From NCBI GenBank assembly GCA_014529385.2, contig CM043965.1:15994912-16058911 (forward strand): a stretch of DNA of 64,000 nt, given 5' to 3'. The translations under genes and the position numbers were made by a program. Shown piece by piece: positions 32,647 to 42,888 of the stretch. Numbering within the stretch: position 1 is the stretch's first letter; every line of letters begins with the position of its first letter. The notes below the pieces were generated by a model. That model was not told the DNA's origin. It saw nothing but the letters and a program-made list of their open reading frames with translations, and ran no database searches. This DNA comes from Adiantum capillus-veneris. Its lineage: Eukaryota > Streptophyta > Polypodiopsida > Polypodiales > Pteridaceae.

Positions 32647-35600
32647 TATCTTCATAAGAGCACTAATGTTTTTCACACTGGCATCTTCATGGATCAGACT
32701 ACTCGTTTGACTGGAATATAGTTTAGAAGGAGGTTCAATGAAACCAATACTAACATCTTGATTGTTCACATTATTGTCCCTTTGCAATCGTATAGTATAA
32801 GCGGCCTATATCCAACGTACTGTTGATAGCCATTTTTTGGCTTTCCAATTTTGGAACAATAAGCTATTTCCCTTCATCCTTGCAAATAAAGCATACACCC
32901 TTGGGTAGGCTATTTTTGCAAAGCAAAAAAACATTTTACCCAAGGTACATGTTTGACCTTCTTTTCTCATTGTACATAGGTGTGTGTGAGTTACCAATTA
33001 TCTTCCAAATAAGAAAAAAATATAAAAATAAAAAGTCATAAAAATATTATTGTCCACTCTTTGCGTGTAGATATTTTCCCTTACTTGGGCCTAACTTCAT
33101 CATAATTTTAATTACTCTACTATATAAGAGCTATAGGAATACTCTTTTAGTTGTGTGTGTAAATACCAGGCTTAAGTAAGCCACCTTACAATTTAACCAT
33201 CCATAATACATTTTAATAGCACCTATGTATACATCTCATGCATTTGATGTCCTCACTCAAGCTTCCACTGAGCTAAGTGTGACTCCATTTTAGCAAAATT
33301 CACAAAAAAATCTTTTCATTCCCTCAAGATGAATTTTCTCTTACCTATTATATCAATTTTTCTTATAATAGAAAATTAAATTCACAATCACCTACCATGC
33401 CAATCAATAATTGAGGGACACCTATTTTATTCTATTACTATTACTATCATTTATATTTCTAGCTCTTTATCATAAAATCCTAACACAAGTCAATGCATTA
33501 TTTATTTGTTCTTCCCTCTTGTGCATACTTTATTTCATCAAAACCTCTCATCCATACATGTGTAAAGGGAATCTCAATTATCAAATTTCATGCCATGATA
33601 CATGGAGGCACACACTCTTGGAGCCGCATGGAGGTTCAACCAAAAAGGGACCACAAGAAGACCTCTTGCAGTCTTAAATCATATATCTTTTTGTGTGATT
33701 TTTTGCATCCATCTCCCATCCGAATTTAAAGAATTCATGAAAAGACAAAAGGTATCCCACAAGATGAATAATCTCCCTAATTCTTTTCATAATTTATTGA
33801 GCTACCATCGATGAGATATTGTTTTTATGGTGAACCGCAGTCTGCCCACTTTTTCTCCCAAGTCACCCTAGTCTTCTCTCACCTTCCTTCAACCTTCCAC
33901 ACACACTCATTCCTCTCTATCAATCACTTAAACCTGCACCTTCCATGGTTTTCATCACTCTCCTCACCATTACCCTCCCCTCTCACACCCATATCTCTTT
34001 CTTAAAGCTCTACCTACATACATTATCTCCATATCCCTCTCTATTACTCCAATATTACAATTTTATTTCATCTTTTCAAAAGTACATAAAAATTCAACAA
34101 CCTAATCATGCTTAGAAATCTACAAAATGGGGGTTTTTTATCAACAAAAAATCCTCATATTCTTGGAGGTGTTCAACTATGGCGGTGGCGTGAAGAAAAG
34201 AAGATGAAGAAGACCGACGATCACTTTCGACAATCTATGCACGGGTGAGTCCAAGATATCTCAACGGTTCATCCATCTCATTCACCCCTCTTTTCTCATT
34301 CATTCTACCCATTGTAATTATAGTATTAACTTTTTTTAGTGATTATTGATATTAACTACTAACCCTTTCTTGTAAATTACACCCACTCTACTCTAACTTG
34401 GAGTAGGCAACCTCACACAAAAATCACTCACCTCTCTAGAATCTTCTCTATTTCACCTCGATAATTCTCTCCTCTTGAGCCCACATCCATGTGACTCAAG
34501 AGACAAGAGAGCCCCACTCTCATAATAAAAACATATAAAAAATTTCATAAACATGGTTTCCATGTAAATGTTGATCAGGAGATAATCCTAATAAGAGCTC
34601 CCCTGACCTATAGATAGAGCCACTTTCCCTTTGTAAATGGTATGATCTCTACACTATTTCTCACTACATTGAGCGTACCATTCTCCATCTTAGTTGTAGG
34701 GAGAGAGGGTGATCTCTCTATATACCATTGCTTGTGGTGTATAGAATTAATAATTTGGGTACAACCGCGGTTCAAAACTCTCTTGCGTCTCTCCAATTCA
34801 CGCTTGGCAGCCTCATCTCGTTTGGTTTAAGGTGACGCGTTTTCATTTTGAGATTCTTTTGTAATATTTTCTTGGGATTTGGGAAGACATTATAAGAGGG
34901 TTGTATGGTGAGAGGTTTCTCCTAATCCTAAGATAATGTGAAGATCGCAACATCATAAAACTTAATTGTATCTCTTGACTCTCCTCCAAGTTGTTTATAC
35001 ACCCACGTTAATCATTAAAATTGAAGTTAAATTCTTGCACAAAAATCTCTCTCTCTTTCTAGGTGTTTGGTGTGTGTATTTATAGCATTGATATTAGCGA
35101 TAGTGTACCTTTCCTTCTCGCTTGTATTGCTCAAGGATTCTCCTCTTTTGCGTCCTAGTTTGCTCTCTAACTAGGTGGTGCCCCTTCACTTGTTGTTGGT
35201 TGTGGGTTTGTTGTTGTCACCACAAAGATATATTCCAAAGAGTACCTCTTTTCACTTTCCATGGAAGTAACATGCTAACATAACTGATCAGCGAAACTTA
35301 AGTCCTTGACTCTTTATCTTCTCGTATCAATAAACAACCCCACAATAACTAGAGTTCAAGGTTGAGATCCTGACTTATACATGAAGAGACTAACCTTAGT
35401 CACAAAACATGCTTTAAATTCTGATAAGCAAACTCTAACTAGAGCAATAAATGCTTTTTAATTGGGTTTCTTGGTGCTAAGGTATGTACTTGGCATATCC
35501 TTTAGCACAAAATTACACTTAGTAATCTGCATATCTCCTTGGATATTGAGAATACTGAGGTTATGTAATCTAAATATCCCCTTCAATACTGACACTACTG

Positions 35601-36748
35601 AGGTGTGTTTCCCCACGGTTTACAGACAATCTTCCAAAATGACTTATTGTTGAGAAATCAACAATGTTATGAATAACCATCTTGGTTAACTTGAAAGATC
35701 CACAAGCACTCAAACCGAGCCATGTTTGTTAGATCTATGTCATGAATGTGCATGTTGTTCCAAATTATCCTTTGCTAAACAATAGGGCCCATAACACCTA
35801 GTGTGCATGCATTTAGCAAAAACACATTTGAACCTGCATATCCATATCCGTCCCGATCCTTGGCCTGACATTGGACCTTAATGTAAGGTGAATATCAATC
35901 ACACCTAGGTACCAATGAAGCATGTTCATCAACATAACAGAGCCTTGCTACATGTATAAACAACCATCCATTACAATACTTGTACCTTAACAAGTTTGAC
36001 TAGGTATCCGACAATTTTTGGGCACTGAAATTGTTCCTAATATGACGTGCTCAAAATGGTCTCAAAACGGATTTGAATAGCACCTAGGGACTTTGTTGCG
36101 GCACATAATTGAAATAGAAGGCGCCGGTGTTATCTCCAAAGACTCACATTCTCCACATGTGGAATATGTCTCAGGTAAGGATGTCTGAAAGAAGAACATC
36201 CTTCAAGCACGATATGTACTTGTGTGTGGAGGTAACTGCAAACACTCTTAACCTTGCTCCACACTAGCTAAACCTAACTCCTTGAGTTCCTAGACCATGT
36301 TCTATCCCATGTGACAACATGTGCTAAATCAAACCCTACAAATGGGTCCAAAGCTGCGTAGTACATAAATATATTTTCGACACTACGATGCAAAGTTCTT
36401 GGCTCTGCTAAATCAAACCCTACAAATGGGTCCATAACTGCATAGTGCATAAATATATTTTGGACACTACGATGCAAAGTTCTTGGCTCTTACATGACCT
36501 TGTCATCTCTCTAAAGAGAAAAAATGGATGAAAGCATTCAAGCTTATTCAGCAAACTTGGAAAAGCAAAGCAAAGCATATTCAAAAATGGAAATAAATCA
36601 AATTAGATGTGTACCTAGAGGTTGAACCTAAAACATACAACTGGAAAGGTGCCTTATCATAAAACCAGCCTTAAACATGTAGTTATCGATTACCTGTGAA
36701 GCACTAAAGAAGATTAGAGAAAAAGAATCAATAGGAATTGTAACCCTA
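32647..36748. other. Gene-free interior of D, left of T
   Basis: About 4.1 kb of AT-rich sequence without a frame that resembles a protein family. Apart from an 84-bp tandem duplication (36323-36490) I see no structure I can name. Confidence 0.5.
36323..36490. repeat. Tandem duplication, 84-bp unit, two copies
   Basis: GCTAAATCAAACCCTACAAA begins both copies (36323 and 36407) and both end CTTGGCTCT; the copies differ at only a few positions. Confidence 0.9.
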
Positions 36749-36788
36749 GGCGTTGCCTTTGCAATCCAAACCCCTTGGTTAGCTTCTG
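36749..36788. repeat. 40-bp minisatellite, unit left of T
   Basis: One unit (GGCGTTGCCTTTGCAATCC ... AGCTTCTG). The next units of the same array lie beyond T at 47121-47240. Confidence 0.88.
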
Positions 36789-36789
36789 G

Positions 36790-36821
36790 CATTAGGGGAA
36801 TTTTGAGGTCACTTTTGTGCC
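36790..36821 (+). repeat. Left terminal inverted repeat of T
   Basis: Identical to the complement of 47121-47100 for 22 bases, then one mismatch (C/T), then nine more matches. Weaker similarity, including GTGTAGAGAGAGA-like sequence, extends to about 55 bp. Confidence 0.95.
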
Positions 36822-37117
36822 CTGTAAGAATATGTAGAGAGAGAATATATACTTTATTTTAAACATAGTGAAATGTTTGTAAAAAGGTGAGTTTGCGTCC
36901 TTTTTACCTCCACCGAAACATGTCATTGTCAAATCTTTCTAGGATCTTTCGTATTCTAAAAAATACTCCCTCCAAAACTAACGAAAACGTCAGTTCTGGC
37001 CCAAAATTCAAAATTTCCAAAAGCTGAAACAAACCTTTTCTGTGTCGTCTTCTTCCTCGTATCTGCACAGCTTTTTCCTATAGTACTATCTCTAAAAAAT
37101 AATGTTAACAGACTTCC

Positions 37118-39870
37118 ATGAGGAAGAGAAGAAGCTTATACCATCTACACATTGAGCTAAATGAAGAATATTGTCCAGTGCGCAAGAGAAACAAATGTGC
37201 AGAGGTGTCCTCGTCCATATTTGAAGCAATGCGGCAAGATCAAAAAAATCACATTGATCTCTGGACTAATGGAAGATTGTATCCAGTGGACCCAATGACA
37301 AAGAGCACTCCCCCATTCTCAAATTGTTCATCTTTGATAAAATTTGTGGGTGATGGTCAAAGAGGGTTGTTGGGTTATACACAGAGTCTTGCGGCAGAGA
37401 GAGATATTCTTAAGTTAGAAGATCATTTGACCAAACAAATGATAAATACTCTTAAACAACAACTTGAGGAATGTAAAGAGAGCAACGAAAAGCTACAAAC
37501 TCAGCTCAAACAAGCTAGAAGCAAGAATACAATGTTAGGAAACAGACAAAGAGAAAAGAGGTTAAAGAACATTGAAGCCTTGAGATGTGGTGGAGGAGGT
37601 TGCAGCAGGAGAATCAGAGCAGCAAGGTATTGTTATTTTATATGATTCTGCTTATGTTAGGTTGTTAATCTTTTTGTTAGGTTGTATGCTTATTTTATAT
37701 GATTCTGCTTATGTTAGGTTGTTAATCTTTTTGTTAAGTTGTATTGTGATTCTGCTCCACATTATTATGCTTATGTTATTGTTATTATGCTATTGTTCTT
37801 TATTAAATGATTAATATTCAGTTAACTTTAATTTAGTTTGTTTATTTTGTTGGTGTCATTTGGACAATAATCAGTTAATTTTGTACCTTTTGATTTAGGA
37901 CTTTGCTACAACCAAACTCTGCATCAAACATGGAAATGGCAACTAAACATTATTGTGATGTTTTACCTCTCAAGGTTGCCAAAAAGATTTTCACAGAGAA
38001 GAAGTTTAAAAAGGCAAAGGAGCAGTGCATTGAGGGATTTTTGCAGAGCTCTTGCTTGGACAAGGAGGATGTGCAATATACTATGGATAAGGTAGGCATT
38101 AGCAGAGATGGTTATAGCAAGCTGTTCAGAAATATGAAGTCAAGGTTAAAGCAATGTAAGGTCAGGTCCTCTTTGCTTCCAAAGCCATCCATTGTGCAGC
38201 AGGCAAGGAAAAAGATCAATGAGAGGATAATGGAGATGTTGGGTGAGCCTCACCACATTCATGGTACCTATCATGGTAAAAAGAGGGATCTTCAATTTGA
38301 CGAGTTCAATAATATTTTCCTTGACTTGAAGACACTTCACAAGGAAATGATCAGATTCTATGAGCTGGAGCATACAGAAGCAAATGGTGTTGTCAGTTTT
38401 GTGATAAAGCTTGATGAATGTGAGATTGTTAAGAACAGAAAAATTGAGAGGATTTCCATAAATTTAATGAACAGAGCATTGAAACCGAAGGATACCAAGT
38501 ACTTCAGCGTGCAATCGGAGAAGAATGTCTGGTGGCTAGGTGCTTTTGAAGTAGAGAGTGAAGACTTTGATGTTTTGGATTGGGTTTTCCATCAAACAAC
38601 AATACCCAAAGTCATTAATGCACAAGAATTAGGGGAAGAGCTTGAAGTTGAAGGGTTTGGAAGTTACAGGGTGGAATGGCACATGGGAGGAGACCTTAAA
38701 ACCCTTAAATGTATGTACAATGTCTCCAAAGGAGCTATGGCAAACCTTGTCTGTATTGTATGGCATCAGCAAAAGAATGTAATCCTGCAAATTGGAACAA
38801 AGCACCCAATAGGCATACTCAAGATCCAAACTTCAAAGCAGTTTTAAATATTCCACTTGCTAATGTCCACATATGCACTCTGAATGCTCTTTGCAGAATT
38901 GTGGAGAAAATTGTACATCTCTATGTGGGGTTTGCCTGGAAGTTACAGCCAAAAGCAGCTAGAGATGCTGCAATCAAATGTATTGAAACGGTTTTATCAG
39001 AAATTGGCCTTCACAGTGGTAAGGTTAAGATTGAAACAGACCTGAAGAGGTCTTCAAATGGAAACAATGTGCCTAGAAAGGTATCTGTTGGTGGTGTGAA
39101 GGCCAGAGCTTTCCTAGGGTTTCATGGCAAACTAGGAAAGGTAAATGCCAAGAAGGGTTCATCCAATGTGAAGTATAACCAGTGGAAAGCTCTCCAAAAT
39201 GCCATCAAAGATCATGGTCTTGAAGGTACATCAAGAAACAAAAAGGCAGAGGTATGGGAATCACTAGACAAAGTATTTTCCTACTGTGATAAGACATCCT
39301 GGGGAAAAAATGATATGCCAAATTTCAAGAAAGTGCTCAATAACTTTAGAAGTGCAATGAAAGATGCTTGGGATCAGGAATTCACACATTACATGGTAAG
39401 TTTTTTATTCCTTTTTAATATGTACATACTTTTAGTTTGGAAGCATATGATTAATCTCATACTTACTAATTATTGACACACTTTTACTTTGCCAGCATAT
39501 AATTTACAATCACACTTCCTGGTTTGTAAAGAGATGGGGCTCCCTGTCCATATGGTCTACACAAGGCATGGAGAAATCCCATTATCAAGCAAGAACCAAG
39601 TTTTTCAAGCATACAAGACATGGAGGAGGTGCAGTGAAGGCAAACAGCTTGCTTGAGGTTTTCCAATGGTTCTATAGACAAATATGGCATAGAACCAGAT
39701 CAAAAATGACAAAGAAAGCACTACTGAACTCAGATTTAGCAAATGCCTTACACAGGAACAAGCAGAAAAGACAAAATTCATATAATAGTTCATCTGCAAA
39801 TGAAAAATTCTTACAATGGCTAGCTACAAGAGAGAGACAAGGTAGAAAGTGGGCCAAAGTACAGGTATGA
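37118..39870 (+). pseudogene. Gene 1 of T: DDE-type transposase candidate, one frameshift
   Basis: Exons 37118-37626, 37899-39395 and 39496-39870, joined at good GT-AG sites that keep the frame. The first 170 residues are basic and include a coiled coil (LKQQLEECKESNEKLQTQLK). The core has VIKLDECE (first Asp candidate), HMGGDLKTLKC (second Asp), then a CLYC pair, NIPLANVHICTL, an all-helical insert of over 100 residues, and STQGMEKSHYQ (Glu candidate). This order resembles, from memory, uncharacterised animal transposase-like proteins with GGDMK and QQGLEK motifs. Near 38741-38744 one base is missing in an A run, so the frame passes from GAMA to the CLYC part in another frame. It would cut and join the ends of T. 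The stop lies 6 bp from the stop of gene 2. Confidence 0.75.
37630..37745. repeat. Tandem duplication in intron 1 of gene 1
   Basis: TTTTATATGATTCTGCTTAT followed by TTAGGTTGTTAATC occurs twice in direct succession, period about 59 bp. Confidence 0.8.
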
Positions 39871-39876
39871 GCAAAG

Positions 39877-41370
39877 TCAGTCCTTTGATGAAGGTACATC
39901 AACTTCACCCCTAAACTTCAGAAACTTCTGCTTATTGTAGCCTATCATTTGTCTCTTGAGGTCCCCAGAGTGGGCAAGCACATAGGATGCCATTGTTGCA
40001 AAATAACCAGCTCTAGAACCAGTAAGGCCAAGGAAGAATCCAAAAATTCTGATGGCTTCCTCCTTTTCCACCAATATTAACTTCTCTAACCCTGGAGGAA
40101 GCTGATATGAACCAACAACCTTTGTAAGTGATTTAATTGCAAGCATTGGCAGCAATGGTTCTCTTGTAAACTTGTTATGGAATATAATGACAGTCTCTTT
40201 TTTGAGCTTCCCAATAAAGTGTCCCAAGCTCTGGTTCCTTCCTAAATTTAAGGGTCTGGAACCCTTCCCCCTGCCAAGGAATTTGTCGGTGTCCAGTATT
40301 TCAATCTGCAAAAATATGTCTTGGTTAATTGTTCAGCACATTAATAAGACAAGGCAAAATGGTCATTAACATACCTTAGGAGACTCATCCTCCTCAAACA
40401 AGGAAGGTTCCCATATATCAATGGATCTAGTTGGCCTTACTTCATAATCTCTGGTCTTTTCCTCTCCCATATGCTCTATTTTAAGCCTTTTCTGGATCTC
40501 ATTGAACTCCTCTTCAGAAGGTACACCCTGTTGCTCATATCTCAGAACAATGTCCTGCACATGCTTTCCAACACTTAAGCTGTCAATAAAATTTTCTGCC
40601 TCTGTGTCCAAGACTACTAAGGGGCAAGGTGAGTAATCAATAAATCCTATGTCATTAGATCCCCACTCAGCCAAAACTGCCAAAGCATAATCTTCCCTTA
40701 GATCAAAAAGATGCTGAATGTCATTCAGCAAAACATATTCCTTTTTGTTAACTTTGTATGTGGGAAATGTTGCTGTGCAATGCAAAGGATCAACATCTTC
40801 ATCCTCAATGTCAACATTCTCCACTTTAGTGATGTTTTCTGCTTTAAATTTTGCAATGTCCAGCATCTCAGTGCTTTGTAGCTTCTCTTCCTCTTCATGG
40901 AACTCCATCTCTATCTCCTCTTTCTCCTGGTCCTCCTCAGCCTGGGAAATCTGCTTTGGAATCTCTTTGCCCTCTGGTGTTGGGAGTACACTGAAGAAAA
41001 TGATAAGTCCAAGGTCATAATCTACCAACTGGCAATGCATATTACCATGAAATTTGCAAGGCTTTATGATCTTTTGCCAGTCTGGATGAAGGCTTGACCA
41101 CTTCTTTGCAATACCTGTCATTGACAAGCTACCTGCTTTGCATATATCAACAAAATGAACAAAATTGTCAAGCCTGTGATCTCTGATCAATTCTGTATAT
41201 ATCTCTTTCAAGTCACTAATTTGTGTAGAGAAGCCATCCACAAGTGCTTGAAGATCCAAGGCAGCATTAAAAATCTGTTTGACACTTTGAAATCTTGTAA
41301 GTTCATTAACTTTGTAAAGAAAAGACATCAGCCTATCATCAGCGGTCTCTTGTATATCCTCTGTATCCAT
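39877..41370 (-). CDS. Gene 2 of T: unknown 474-aa protein
   Basis: Exon 1 is 41370-40375 and exon 2 is 40305-39877. The 69-bp intron has an AAG|GTATGT donor and a TTTTTGCAG acceptor, and the frame is kept. The start at 41370 (MDTEDIQETADDRLM) is the first ATG of the frame. The protein is intact. It has a helical N-terminus, a segment with Cys and His (CKFHGNMHC), a strongly acidic middle (QAEEDQEKEEIEMEFHEEEE) and a conserved-looking C-terminal part (FGFFLGLTGSRAGYFATM). I recognise no family. Convergent with gene 1, divergent from gene 3. An acidic, possibly chromatin- or transposase-binding partner would fit, but that is a guess. Confidence 0.72.
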
Positions 41371-41399
41371 TATGACAATCCACAAATGCTCAGCTGAAA

Positions 41400-42888
41400 A
41401 AGAGAAAAGAGAAGTCTATCAAGACATTAACCACCCTTCTTTATATCAAGTCTACAAACCAATTAAAAGCATAAAATTGTCAAGCAAATTAGGCGCACAA
41501 ATTAAGCGCAAGCAAAAAAGAATTACATAAAATTGTGACATGCTATGTTTGCCACTTGCTATGCGAACTTTGAGAAGTTAAGAGAAACTCATCACTCACT
41601 AACAACGCGCACAGAGTGACACTTGGTACGCGATTTTCTATTGCTAGGAAGAGGTTGACGTCCACCAAAATCACGCACGGGTGTCGCGGTGTGTCACTTG
41701 GAGGGTTGGAGGCTTAAATTCGAAGCCTTGTGAATGACAATAAGCAAATCAACGGGTTGGGTAGGTTCCTTTTATGGGCAAAAACGCCGCCTCGGGAAGT
41801 GTGCAAATCCGTTGCCGCCTCGAATTTTGGTCCAACGGCTAGTTTTTATGCGCCTAGGGACTTGCGCCATGCACCCTATATAAACATCCTCAGAGCCCAA
41901 ACTAAGCGCATTTTGAAGGAGGTTTTGAAGGAGGTCCACAACCCAAAACTTCGAGCGCTTTGAGCGTCACACCGTGTGCGATATTCGTAATTGAGAAGAC
42001 TTTGCCTCCTTTGTCATTTTGCGTACCGAGTTTCAAAGCAATGTGTTCCACTATGTCCACATATGTGATCATGTTTACGATGTGTACCGCAATGTGTGCC
42101 ATATTTTCACCATGCGTACAATATGTGTCTCAAGATGTTTAAGAGGTTTTCACCGCTTGGGATTCCCGTCACCCCGTGCGCGAATTTGGTAAGTGGGAGG
42201 ACTGTGCTCCCTTCGAAATTTCGCGTACGAAGTGTCACCGTATCTGTGTAATGCTCCGTCACATCGTGCGCGATCACCGTTAGTGTTAGGACATTGGTCC
42301 CTTTGTGATTTCGCGTACGGGGTGTCATCGCAATGTGTTCCACTATGTACGGAAATGTGTGCCACTAAATATACATTTTGAAGGAGGTTTTGAAAGAGGA
42401 AACTTCGAGCGCTTTGACCGTCACACCATGTGCGATATTCGTAAGTGAGAAGACTTTGCCTCCTTTGTCATTTCGCTTACCGAGTTTCAAAGCAATGTGT
42501 TCCACTATGTCCACATATGTGATCATGTTTACGATGTGTACCGCATGTGTTCAATTATTTTCACCATGCGTACAATATGTGTCTCAAGATGTTTAAGAGG
42601 TTATCACCGCTTGGGACTCCCGTCACCCCGTGCGCGAATTTGGTAAGTGGGAGGACTGTGCTCCCTTCGCAATTTCGCGTACGAAGTGTCACCGTATCTG
42701 TGTAATGCTCCATCACCCCGTGCGCGACCACCGTTAGTGTGAGGACATTGGTCCCTTTGTGATTTCGCCTACGGGGTGTCACCTCAATGTGTTCCACTAT
42801 GTACGGAAATGTGTGCCACTAAATATACATCGTTTACTTTTTTTTACTAATGTTTGTTGTGTAACAATCATTCCTATCCCTTTTGAAG
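41400..42888. promoter_or_regulatory. Divergent intergenic region between genes 2 and 3 of T
   Basis: About 1.5 kb without genes. It must hold the promoters of gene 2 (leftward) and gene 3 (rightward). The part 41600-41870 is GC-richer, with CGCACGGGTGTCGCGG-like words; the rest is the tandem duplication listed next. An AAATATACAT word about 65 bp before the gene 3 ATG could serve as a TATA element. Confidence 0.5.
41911..42830. repeat. 465/455-bp tandem duplication with CpG-rich sub-repeats
   Basis: Unit 1 is 41911-42375 and unit 2 is 42376-42830; both start TTTTGAAGGAGGTTTTGAA and end CCACTAAATATACAT. Inside each unit a degenerate sub-repeat of about 110-150 bp recurs three times, recognisable by CGTCAC.CCGTGCGCGA, then CCCTTTGTGATTTCGCGTAC, then AATGTGTTCCACTATGT. 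The CpG content stands out from the AT-rich surroundings. Confidence 0.88.

Noticed and set aside
37587-37814. Hydrophobic open frame (repeated LLIFLLGC) after exon 1 of gene 1
   Set aside because: It is the translation of intron 1, which contains a 59-bp tandem duplication.
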